From the NCBI GenBank assembly GCA_030740295.1, contig JASLXP010001131.1, positions 1 through 9,555 of the forward strand: a stretch of DNA of 9,555 bases, in the 5' to 3' direction. The notes beneath the pieces are model-generated. The model worked only from the letters and a program-made list of their open reading frames with translations, did not search any database and was not told where the DNA came from. Both the position numbers and the translations under genes were made by a program. Positions 1 through 8,100 of this stretch are shown in pieces (within the stretch, counting starts at the first letter, position 1; each line of letters starts with the position of its first letter). The DNA is from Planctomycetota bacterium. GTDB lineage: Bacteria > Planctomycetota > PUPC01 > JACPCR01.

Positions 1-197
1 GGTCCGGTCACCTCAACTGGAAGATGCTCGACGAAACGATCTCCGAGCTCCGAGAGGCTGGCTGTATCACAGGGAACACCGTCATCGTTGCCTCCCATAT
101 CAGTACTGGCAATGTCGAGCCCTATGATGAGATCGCCACAAGCCTTTCGAAAAAGGGCATCACGCTCGCCTATGATGGGATGAAGTTGGTGTTCTGA
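1..197 (+). CDS. MBL-fold metallo-hydrolase, C-terminal fragment
   Basis: Reading from base 3 gives 64 codons ending in TGA at 195-197; the start lies outside the window. The tail runs through ELREAGCITGNTVIVASHIS, then a PYDEIA helix, and closes with ITLAYDGMKLVF. This matches the end of metallo-beta-lactamase-fold hydrolases of the phosphoribosyl cyclic phosphodiesterase (PhnP-like) or RNase Z-like kind. In that family a late SH-x-S/SHN motif supplies a metal-ligand histidine and the protein ends in a short strand with AYDGM. The histidine in ASHIS is the likely ligand. The other metal motifs (HxHxDH) would be upstream and are not seen, so the substrate cannot be stated. No signal peptide can be judged. 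The gene converges on the minus-strand glycosidase-like gene, with 95 bases between the two stops. The MBL fold is fairly sure; the subfamily is not. Confidence 0.7.
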   Translation, partial: SGHLNWKMLDETISELREAGCITGNTVIVASHISTGNVEPYDEIATSLSKKGITLAYDGMKLVF

Positions 198-292
198 AGC
201 AGCACGGCGACCGGGACGTCCTTTTGCAGGACTTTCTGAACGGCGCGCTTGGACGTTTCCTGCTTTTAATCTTGCCTCTGATCTTATCTTTC
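198..292. other. Convergent intergenic gap
   Basis: These 95 bases separate the stop codons of two convergent genes. A weak hairpin lies at 218-232 (arms GTCCT and AGGAC, 5-base loop) followed by TTTCT, which could be a poor terminator for the plus-strand gene. A second inverted repeat, 286-304, overlaps the end of the minus-strand gene and is listed separately. Short open frames crossing this gap on the plus strand run into the antisense of the large gene and show no protein-like features. Confidence 0.4.
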
Positions 293-304
293 TTACTGAA
301 AGAT
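286..304. terminator. Hairpin over the stop codon of the GH-like gene (weak)
   Basis: Perfect 7-bp arms ATCTTTC (286-292) and GAAAGAT (298-304) flank a 5-base loop. On the minus strand the TAA stop (293-295) lies in the loop and the final codons form one arm. The arms are AT-rich and no clear T-run follows on either strand, so termination is only a guess; chance is a real alternative. Confidence 0.25.
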
Positions 305-3300
305 CACTGTGCCAAAATTCTCCAGGTCTCGGAAGCCTCCGTTTCTCAGGGGTGCCCAGACGATGAGCTCGTGGGAAGGGATTTTCTTGCCCGGTGGACG
401 GCCGCGGCAGAGGCTGATGCGCCAGGTATCGCCCTTTTTCGGCGGTTTCACGCCGAGACCTTTGAAGGGGATTCTCATCTCGACTGACCAGCCGTAGTTT
501 TCGACGATGTGCGTTGCGGCCTTGGCGCCGATGTTCGTACGGCCGGCCTCGCCGTATTCGAGCTTCTCGTTGATCGCGTTGAGGATGACCTGCCGGTAGG
601 TCTTGCGGTCCTTGTTGGCGTCGATCCAGACTTCCACTACGTCGTCGTTCCAGGGGGCGCCCCCGATGATAAATGGCTTTTTTCGATCGGGCTCGAGGCA
701 GGTGAAGGCGACATACAGATTCTTGTCGTCGTAGAGCGCCATGGCCGTGGTCTGCGCTTTTGAAACGCCTTTGCCCGCGTAAAGGAAGAACTGATCGGTG
801 ATGGCCGCGCCGCGCCACATCTCTTCATCGGGTGAGCCGTCGGTGATGATGCCGCCGGGCGAGCGCGGGACGCGCAGGATGCGGGGCTTGTTGTAAGCGA
901 TCAGAAACGCCTTGGGATCCGTGCCTTCCAGGAACGGACCGGTCACGGCGTCGTTGGCTGCGAGTATTTCAAGTTTCAGTCGACGGTTGGGAGCGATCAC
1001 GTCCGTGCCGACACTGAACCAGACCTGGCCGTCCCAGCCCTTAGGTGCGTGCTGCCGGAGGTCGAGGGAGAAGGTCTTCTCTGGAGACTCGATCAGAGAC
1101 TTGCCCAGTTTGCGAGTTACATCGGCCTCCTCCGAGCGTCCGAACCTCGGGTAGCGCGAGTTGCAGGCCCCGTGCATCACTAAAGCCAGGCGGGCCCGGT
1201 GCGAGTATCCGTCCGGTGTGTGGTAGTCGATGATGATGCCGGCAAACTCTCTGGTGCTCGGCTTGTTATGGGCGTGGTGTTCCGGGCCGCGCATGTGGAA
1301 GGCGTTATGAAAAGTGTTGCTGAGTTTAACTCTCACTTTCTGAAGATTCTTAAACTCGAGTCCGGCGAAGGCCGCGCCGAGCCCACCTCTCTGCCCCTGC
1401 AGCAGCGCTCGGGTCGTCCCGGCTTCGATGGTGAGCGCGTCCGGATCTGTTTCGGCCACCAGGCTTTCCATTTCTGGCTGCCCTTCGCCCAGAATGGTGG
1501 CCGTGGTGTGCGTACCGGAATGTAGAATTTCCAGGCCCTTGATCTTGCGGTTCACATCCTTGAGTTCTCGTCGCTCCGGGATGTAGGTTGGTCTGCGCGG
1601 TTGTGCGCCAATGTCTGGCAGCGTGGCGGCCAATTCAAAAGAAGCGCGGGTGTCTTTAACTGGTCGGATGACGCCTTGCTCGTCAACCACGGCTCGGAGC
1701 TCTGCAGTACAGGTCGAGGCGTCGTCGAGTGCGGACGCGTTGGGGAGAATCCATCGGTCGTCCTGTTTTGTGATCATGCGATTGAACATCACATTCTCTT
1801 TCTTCCGGATCGTGATGAATGCTTGCTCATAGCCGGGCAGGTTGATGGTGATCCCTCTCAAGGATTCCATTGCGCTGAACTCCTTGACAGTGACCGGGTG
1901 CGCCACTGCCTTTTTCTCATAGGCAATCGACAAATGGTGACGGCCTTTGCTCACCCTGACCACGGGCAAGATGTCCTCGCCTTCACAGACCAGGGTCACA
2001 GGCGCGCGCACTCCGTCGACATTGATTTTGAGGTCATGGGTCGTCACAGGCAGGAAAAGCACGACTTCAGCATGTTCGCGCTGCGAGTCGATCTGGATTT
2101 CGATGGTGCGTTTGTACCAATCAGCGCTCGCCTTCAGCTTGACCTTTACTTTCTGACCAAAGAGGTAATTGGCAGGGAGATAATTCTCGGAATAAATCGC
2201 CGCTGGTTGGGTCGTCACATAGAGCTGGTTAAGGAGGAGCGGCTCCGTTTTGATGTTGAATCTGAGTTCCTTCTGATGCGGGCCGGCGTAAAGCAATTCT
2301 CGCCGGCTCACGCGGTCGAGCTGCCAGCCCGTGCGGGCATAGACTTTTCTTGACCAGGATTCGGTCACCGTGCCGCCATGCTCGAGCGCGTTCTCGATTA
2401 CGTACTTCCAGACGAAGATTCGTTCGGCCTCGTCGAGGCCAAGGCTTCCGAGATCGATGCGGATGGACACGTCCTCTTTGGCGTCCGCATGATTGATAAA
2501 GGAAAGGAGTGCGCCATTGTCGCCGTGGCGTTTCACCGCGTAGGACTCCACTTTCGTCTGCGCATCTCGCTTCCAGTCCGGGCTGTAGCGTGCGGCGATG
2601 GGCGCGCAGTTGCCCACTTCGTAGGCGGCTTGAAAGTATGGCCGGCTGGCAATCACATCGGTGTAAGTCAGTGAAGGAATCCAGCCGAGCGCGAGCACGC
2701 GATTCATGTATTCCCGCCGGAGCGGCGTGGTGTAGTAGAGCGGGATGATTCTCGCGTTCGGACGTGTGGCCGAAACGAACTCCTGACACACCGCGCCGAT
2801 GCCGGTGAAACGACGCCAGTAATTTGCCCGAAGTTGCGCACGAGCTTCGATGAAATTGATGTCCGCGTATGGGTTGCCGCGATTGTTGAAGAAGAGCACC
2901 TTGTCCGGCCCGTGCCGGGCGACCAGCCGCTTTAGGTCGCGGAAGAACTTGAAGGACAGATCATCCCGTGTGAACTCGCCCGAACGCCAGTCGATCATGT
3001 TGATGGCTTTGGGATCGTCGAGGTAGATGTAATCCGTGCCCAGGTAGCTGAGCACGTGGTCGAACTGCGAGAGAAGCTCCTGATAGCAATCCCTGATGGA
3101 CAGCAGATGAGCGAAGTTGTTCCAGAAACCGGGGAAGGTGCTCAGCGGCTGGCCGTCCTTGTTGCCGTATCTGAACCACTCCGGATGTTCCTTGTAGATG
3201 CGAGTCTGGTCGGTGGTGGAAAGCACCCACATGTAGAGGCCGACTTTGATGCGTGGCGAGAGGGCCCTGATTCGCTGAATCCAGTCCCGCAGTTCCGGAC

Positions 3301-4348
3301 CGGTGACCCAGCCGCCGTAACCACCACTCATGCCCCGCTCGACGTAGTAATCCGACCAGCTTCCTGCCAGCGAGATCATCACCATGATCGTCCCCTCATC
3401 GGTCATCTCGACCATCTGGCGCAAACGCTGCATGTCCGAGCCGGTGTAGATCTTGACGTCGTTGACCCATTCCGGGACAGGCGGGATTTCATGGAGGGCT
3501 TTTTTGACTGCGGGAAGCGCGGGATACTCGCGTCGCAGGAAGGTCTGCCAGTCACCATCGAAGATGCTGAGGAACTGCTCGAAGGAAGTTTCCTGTTCCG
3601 CAGAAAGTTTCGACGTGCCCAGTGACATGTCCCATCCGTCCGGCGTGTAGTGCATCACGTTCATTCGCTCGACGTAAGAGGCGATGGCGCCGGTGAACCA
3701 CGGCCAGACAAACTGATCGTCGAGCCGGGTGCGGACGTGGGCGAAGCTGTAACCCTTCTTCGGCTGACTGAGCACCATCCCTTTGGTGGTACTCTTGTAC
3801 TGAAGCATCTTGGCCCACTTATCAATGGCGGGCGCAGGCACAAGAGGCCCGCCACCGTCGGCGCCGCCCATGTAGAAGCTGCCTTTCCGATAAGTGGGCA
3901 CGAATGCCACCTGAACATTGCAGGTGATGAACTGAAGCCGCTGGCTCTTCGTCCGAAACGCCACGCGATGGTAAAGCTTGTTGCCGTCGAGCCAGTACCG
4001 CTTTCGGATAGACAGATCAGGGAGTGTCGAATTTGTGCAGGCCAATTCGATGCGCTGATTCGCTTCATCGAACTTTACATGAAGAACCTTGTCCGAGCTT
4101 TCACGGCCAGTGACGAGCGACTTGCGGTCTTCCAGGTGGTAGCCCCCTTCGATGAATCTGAGGTAACGCTCGCCAGTCTTTGCATTCCATCCGCCGAGAA
4201 TCTGTCCCGTGGCTTTCGAGATGCTCCAGGAGGCGTGGGTGTTTTCCAGTCGCCAGGCCTGGTTGGTCTCGTTTGCCTCTTCGGCGCTGGTGATGCCGAG
4301 GAATGAGAAGGCAAAGGTCAGAAAGAGGATGATCGAATGTAAGCGCAT
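293..4348 (-). CDS. Secreted glycoside-hydrolase-like TIM-barrel protein with C-terminal CBM9-like domain
   Basis: 1351 aa from ATG 4346-4348. This start puts a clean signal peptide first (MRLHSIILFLTFAFSFLG..., probable cut after TSA at residue 22). A GTG 69 bases upstream stays in frame but lies inside an inverted repeat and would bury the signal peptide. Residues ~30-290 are beta-rich (WRLENTHASWSISKATGQIL), like mutarotase-type N-domains of large glycosidases. Residues ~298-590 look like a TIM barrel: IKVGLYMWVLS, GTDYIYLDD and VLFFNNRGNPYADINFIEAR. D444 or D445 is the best nucleophile candidate by analogy with the clan GH-D beta-4 Asp; E501 is a possible partner. Beta-rich domains follow. 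Residues ~1164-1351 are CBM9-like (ITDGSPDEEMW, ALYDDKNLYVAF, DDVVEVWID, GWSVEMRIPF, ending in FGTVIF). The substrate is unknown and the known GH family, if any, is uncertain. No Shine-Dalgarno is visible. It is last in a probable three-gene operon. Confidence 0.8.
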   Translation of the reverse strand: MRLHSIILFLTFAFSFLGITSAEEANETNQAWRLENTHASWSISKATGQILGGWNAKTGERYLRFIEGGYHLEDRKSLVTGRESSDKVLHVKFDEANQRIELACTNSTLPDLSIRKRYWLDGNKLYHRVAFRTKSQRLQFITCNVQVAFVPTYRKGSFYMGGADGGGPLVPAPAIDKWAKMLQYKSTTKGMVLSQPKKGYSFAHVRTRLDDQFVWPWFTGAIASYVERMNVMHYTPDGWDMSLGTSKLSAEQETSFEQFLSIFDGDWQTFLRREYPALPAVKKALHEIPPVPEWVNDVKIYTGSDMQRLRQMVEMTDEGTIMVMISLAGSWSDYYVERGMSGGYGGWVTGPELRDWIQRIRALSPRIKVGLYMWVLSTTDQTRIYKEHPEWFRYGNKDGQPLSTFPGFWNNFAHLLSIRDCYQELLSQFDHVLSYLGTDYIYLDDPKAINMIDWRSGEFTRDDLSFKFFRDLKRLVARHGPDKVLFFNNRGNPYADINFIEARAQLRANYWRRFTGIGAVCQEFVSATRPNARIIPLYYTTPLRREYMNRVLALGWIPSLTYTDVIASRPYFQAAYEVGNCAPIAARYSPDWKRDAQTKVESYAVKRHGDNGALLSFINHADAKEDVSIRIDLGSLGLDEAERIFVWKYVIENALEHGGTVTESWSRKVYARTGWQLDRVSRRELLYAGPHQKELRFNIKTEPLLLNQLYVTTQPAAIYSENYLPANYLFGQKVKVKLKASADWYKRTIEIQIDSQREHAEVVLFLPVTTHDLKINVDGVRAPVTLVCEGEDILPVVRVSKGRHHLSIAYEKKAVAHPVTVKEFSAMESLRGITINLPGYEQAFITIRKKENVMFNRMITKQDDRWILPNASALDDASTCTAELRAVVDEQGVIRPVKDTRASFELAATLPDIGAQPRRPTYIPERRELKDVNRKIKGLEILHSGTHTTATILGEGQPEMESLVAETDPDALTIEAGTTRALLQGQRGGLGAAFAGLEFKNLQKVRVKLSNTFHNAFHMRGPEHHAHNKPSTREFAGIIIDYHTPDGYSHRARLALVMHGACNSRYPRFGRSEEADVTRKLGKSLIESPEKTFSLDLRQHAPKGWDGQVWFSVGTDVIAPNRRLKLEILAANDAVTGPFLEGTDPKAFLIAYNKPRILRVPRSPGGIITDGSPDEEMWRGAAITDQFFLYAGKGVSKAQTTAMALYDDKNLYVAFTCLEPDRKKPFIIGGAPWNDDVVEVWIDANKDRKTYRQVILNAINEKLEYGEAGRTNIGAKAATHIVENYGWSVEMRIPFKGLGVKPPKKGDTWRISLCRGRPPGKKIPSHELIVWAPLRNGGFRDLENFGTVIFQ

Positions 4349-4380
4349 TGGGTGGGCGTTTAAGGATGGATTGCCGAAAG

Positions 4381-4433
4381 GTGGTCTACTCACGCCGTGA
4401 GTAGATTTCGCGCTCACGGAGTGAGCGCACCAC
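4381..4433. repeat. BIME-like pair of inverted REP hairpins
   Basis: Two 24-base units face each other across a 5-base spacer (ATTTC). On the plus strand, 4381-4404 is GTGGT followed by 8-bp arms CTACTCAC and GTGAGTAG around loop GCC. On the minus strand, 4433-4410 is GTGGT followed by arms GCGCTCAC and GTGAGCGC around loop TCC. The units share the foot, the CTCAC/GTGAG core and loop length. They differ in the outer three pairs (CTA/TAG versus GCG/CGC), which change together so that pairing is kept. The two feet are also complementary, so the whole 53 bases can fold as a closed two-armed structure. A GTGG-type foot, palindromic stem and head-to-head pairing are hallmarks of REP/BIME elements mobilised by RAYT transposases. 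Only one copy is in the window, so genome-wide dispersal is inferred. It sits in the 99-base gap between two co-directional genes. Confidence 0.75.
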
Positions 4434-4447
4434 TAAATTCTTCGCAA

Positions 4448-5053
4448 CTACTTTCTCGTAATCACCGGCTTCCCTTTCACGAATACCGCGAAGCCGTCCA
4501 GTAACAGCGTTTCTCCAGCTTTATCAAAACCGCGGCTGTAGATGTGCAGGTAGTCTGCGTTCGACCAGTCTTTGGCATTCGGTTTCTTGCTTTGAGTCCA
4601 GCTTGAGATGTCCAAATCCAGTTCGACGCGCGTCCATTGTTCCGGCTTCAATCTGGCGTAGCGATACACGTTTCCATTCTTTGTGCGGATGTTAATGCAG
4701 ATGCTTTCTCCAAAGTTCTGCTTTACGTAGAGGATGATCCGGTCTTCGGAGCCGGCGCCGGCGAGATCGATGTTGTGTGTCAGGCCAGCCCCCATGTAGA
4801 GCTGTGGTTTGGGGCCAGATTCAACCTTCAGAGCGGAACGCCCGATCTTTCCCGGAGTTGCCAACCTGAGCACAGCACCAGGCAGCGGCGCCCAGCCGAA
4901 CTTCTTCGCCTCTTCCACGACGCCGAATTCGCAGGTGTCCGCGGGATCGGCTTTCTCTGCATACCCGATTCCCGACCACCAGAAATTTGCACACAACATA
5001 AATCCCACGGGGCTCAACATGTACATCTTCGCTGTGGCTCTCCAATAGACCAT
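4448..5053 (-). CDS. Small secreted beta-rich protein, probable carbohydrate-binding module
   Basis: 201 aa, stop TAG at 4448-4450. The N-terminus MVYWRATAKMYMLSPVGFML... has basic residues R5 and K9, then a hydrophobic stretch ending GYA-EK, which fits a Sec signal peptide cut near residue 32. This favours the ATG at 5053. The ATG at 5026 (residue 10) has a better Shine-Dalgarno-like GGAGAG 10 bases upstream but would lose the basic n-region. The mature ~170 residues are predicted mostly beta strand: SALKVESGPKPQLYMG, EDRIILYVKQ, ICINIRTKNGNVYRYARL, EQWTRVELDLDISSW, ADYLHIYSRG and ETLLLDGFAVF. The order resembles jelly-roll carbohydrate-binding modules, with an EQWTRVELDL edge and a late LLLDGFAVF strand. 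No catalytic motif is visible. It follows the DUF6288-like gene after 52 bases and precedes the GH-like gene, suggesting a free-standing binding protein for the same substrate. The specific family is not recognised. Confidence 0.7.
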   Translation of the reverse strand: MVYWRATAKMYMLSPVGFMLCANFWWSGIGYAEKADPADTCEFGVVEEAKKFGWAPLPGAVLRLATPGKIGRSALKVESGPKPQLYMGAGLTHNIDLAGAGSEDRIILYVKQNFGESICINIRTKNGNVYRYARLKPEQWTRVELDLDISSWTQSKKPNAKDWSNADYLHIYSRGFDKAGETLLLDGFAVFVKGKPVITRK

Positions 5054-5105
5054 GTAGTGATATGGCTGATAAGTGTGTCAGGAAGATATGAATCCGTTAC
5101 ACGAA

Positions 5106-8100
5106 CTAATCCCGCGGTTCCTTTCCACCCTTGATACTCCTGAGCTTTGGATGACCTTTTGCCGCCTCAATAGCTTCAATGGCTTCTTCGACGGCGCGGA
5201 CTCGGCGAGCGTTGAGCTCCCCACCAGGAAATCTTCTGTTCTTCACCTGATCGTTGAAGTCGGCAATCAACTCTCTCAATCCTGGAATGGCTGAGCGGGC
5301 CGCGTTTCCGTAGGGGACGATCTCCTTCATGATTTCGCCTGTCCGTCGTTCGCTGCCGTGTCCGAGCTGGGTTTTGGCGAACAGGACGCCGGCTTCGACA
5401 CCCTCGATGAAGCGATACTTGGTCAAGACCTTGAAAGCGCCCATGCGGATTTCGTTCGAGTACATCATGTCTGCCGGGCTCATCGTCTTGACGGCTTCCA
5501 AAATTTCAGTACCCAGGGCCTGGACGTCTTCGACCGTCAGTTTGCGTTCAAAGAAACCACGGAGCTGGGCGCGGGCCATACCGTCTGCGTTGTTGGCTAC
5601 CGCCCGGATCGCCGGGTAGAGCAGTTTGGGATCGGCCTCTTTCACTTCGTCCATCAGTGGGCCGGTAAACAGTGTCTTGGCAAGCTGGCCGTGGGCCAAC
5701 TGAATAGGATCGTCCCAGATGATCGGGTGGGACGGCTCCGCGGTTTCGACCACCGCTTTGAGGATGTCGGAGATGAACGGCTTCGCTGCGTCGCCCAATT
5801 TTCTGATCGCCTCGGCGGCTTTGAACCGCAGCCAGCGGTCTTCGTGAGAGAGCAGTCGGATGAAGGCGGGAATGGCCTTCGGGTCTTTGATATGACCGAG
5901 CGTTTCGCAGGCGCCCTGGGCCACGCGCGCATCTTTACCCTCGGCAAGCGCGAGCAACCGGGTAACCATCGTTTTTACTTCAAGTCGTTTTGCGAGCTCG
6001 TCGGCCGCCCAGGCCCGGACGATGGGTGACCAGTCTGCCATCGTGACGATCAGTTGATCCGGGTTCATCGACTTGCGTTCAAGGTCGAAGCGTGCGGACG
6101 TGACCGCTTCGGCGACTTCCTGTTTATTGAGCCAGTTGCCCTGGTTCGCATCTCTGCCGGTGATGAGGAGCTTTTTGAGAGGCAGGGAATAGGTCAGCAC
6201 GTAACAGGCGTTCGGGCTCAGGCCATAGTAGCCGCTCTTGCCGTAGTAGGTGTTGTCGTCGGTCTTTCCGCCGCCATATTGTTCACCACCGTCGTAGGTG
6301 AAAGAGCCATCGCAACGCCGAACGAGGTCAAGATGCCAGAGGGCCTCTTTCAGGAATGCCGCAGTCGCCAGCGGGCCGCCGGCATTGGCGCCGAGCGCGC
6401 CCCACAGATAACTGAAGCCCTGGCCCGTGTGGCCGTATTCCCGATTCTTGTACGAAGCGGTGACCATCCTCGCCCAAAACTTTGTTTCAAGAATCCGATT
6501 GCCCTGGACACCAAACAGCAGGGCGGACATGGCGTTCTTGCCGTTGTTTTCGTGATAGGGCCACGGCTTGTGCTCGCCATAGGGGATCGAGCCCTTGCCC
6601 ACGTAGTAGCCGAAAAAGTTCGACGCTCTTTCGACTGCGGGATCGATCTCTGGATCATCCAGGCCGCACTTCTGGCCAAGGGCGATCGCCAGATTGGCTG
6701 TCAGCCCGGCCGCGTTGACCGGGCCGTAAGGCGGTATCGAACCGTGGAGCTTTCCATCGGCAGTGAGAAGAGAGAAGCCGTGTCCAAACGTTCCATACAG
6801 GCTCTGCCCTCTGGCCAGTGCGCCGGTGTATTGACGCACGGCATGCAGGACTTCTTTGTCGCCGGTGAGGAGGTAGTACTCGCAGAGAAAGATGCCCCGG
6901 TATCCCGTCTCCCACGAGCCCATGGCCAGTCTTGGAAGCTTGAGTGTGGGCGGCCCGATCTTCCGGGCAAACTCTCGCACCCGCGGCAAATACTCGGGCT
7001 TACCAGTCGCCATCAGTGCGAGGGCGTTGACCGCGCCCCAGAGGTTTTCCTGCAGCGGCTCTTTCTCCAACGCCTTGCAGGCTGCAGACAGAATTTTTTC
7101 CGACTTCGGACAGTTCCAGGGAGCGGTCTCGCTGTAAGTGCCCATGACTTCCAGCTTCAGCTCGACGTCCATCGTCTTGCCCAGTTTCCAGGACTTCTTC
7201 CAAAGCAGTTCTTTCTCTTCCCTTGCCTTCTGCTCCTTCATGAGCTCAGTAACGATCAGAGGCGCTTCCTCTGCATCCGCGTCCAGGTCTTCGGCCTCGT
7301 CGAGGGCGCGTTCCGCTGACTCTTCCTCCGCCTCTTCAAGAATCGCCTTCTTCTGGGCAGGGGTGAGTGGATCGACGCGCCAGATCCTCAGTTTCAGGAT
7401 GCCCTTGTTTTCTTCTTTCTCCGCGTCGGTAATCGCCCGGGCCAGGCTCTGCCGAGCGTCGTCGCTGAAGAGCTCGCCGTTCACTCCGAGGATCACGTCG
7501 TCGACTCGCATCACACCATCCGCGGGGGAATCCTTGCCGACATGCGTGACCAGAATCTGCCGGCTGGAGGTCGTCGTGCGTCCCTGAGCGCTGGCTAAAA
7601 AATTGGCCGGCTTCGTGTAAATCCAGCCCCGAAGCCCGGTCGCACCGAGATTGTAGGTCCGCTTGCGATCGATGGTGGGATGCTTCGTCAGATCAGGCCC
7701 TGGCCGAGGCCCCATACTGATGGATTGCGAAGTCACCTTGCCGTTCCGCCAGCGGAGAAAGGAAATCGTGCCAGCGGGCACAGCTTCACGGGCTGCGTGA
7801 CAGGCATTGCGCAAAGTCCAGAGCGCATCTTCGGAAAAGGGCTTGCCACTGATGCCGAGGATGACATCTCCCGGCCGCAGCATCTCTCGCGCCTGGGAAT
7901 CTCCGGGCACTTTCGTGATATAGATTTGGCGGGAAAGGTGGGTTTTGCTGTAAACATGCCCCACCGCGCCGTGAAGGTGCAGATACCACTCCTGCTTCCC
8001 CGGTTTGTCTCCTTTGGTGAAGTTCGGGATCGTTTCTGAGTGAGCGCTTCGGCAAGTGACGGCCGCAAGCAATGGTACGAACATCAGCGTCGTGATCGTC

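Noticed and set aside
224..487. 87-codon plus-strand frame with a hydrophobic start (FLLLILPLILSFLL)
   Set aside because: It resembles a small membrane protein, but most of it is antisense to the CBM9-like domain and the hydrophobic run comes from the T-rich intergenic gap; no ribosome binding site was evident.
1601..2353. 250-codon open frame on the plus strand
   Set aside because: Antisense to the beta-rich middle domains of the GH-like protein; no domain-like features and no ribosome site.
4349..4417. GTG start at 4417 for the GH-like gene
   Set aside because: The GTG lies inside the inverted repeat, and using it would place 23 residues ahead of a complete signal peptide that begins at ATG 4348.
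6054..7319. 421-codon open frame on the plus strand
   Set aside because: It lies wholly antisense to the DUF6288-like gene, whose PDZ and GHTGQGF-type motifs are convincing; the plus reading has no domain character.
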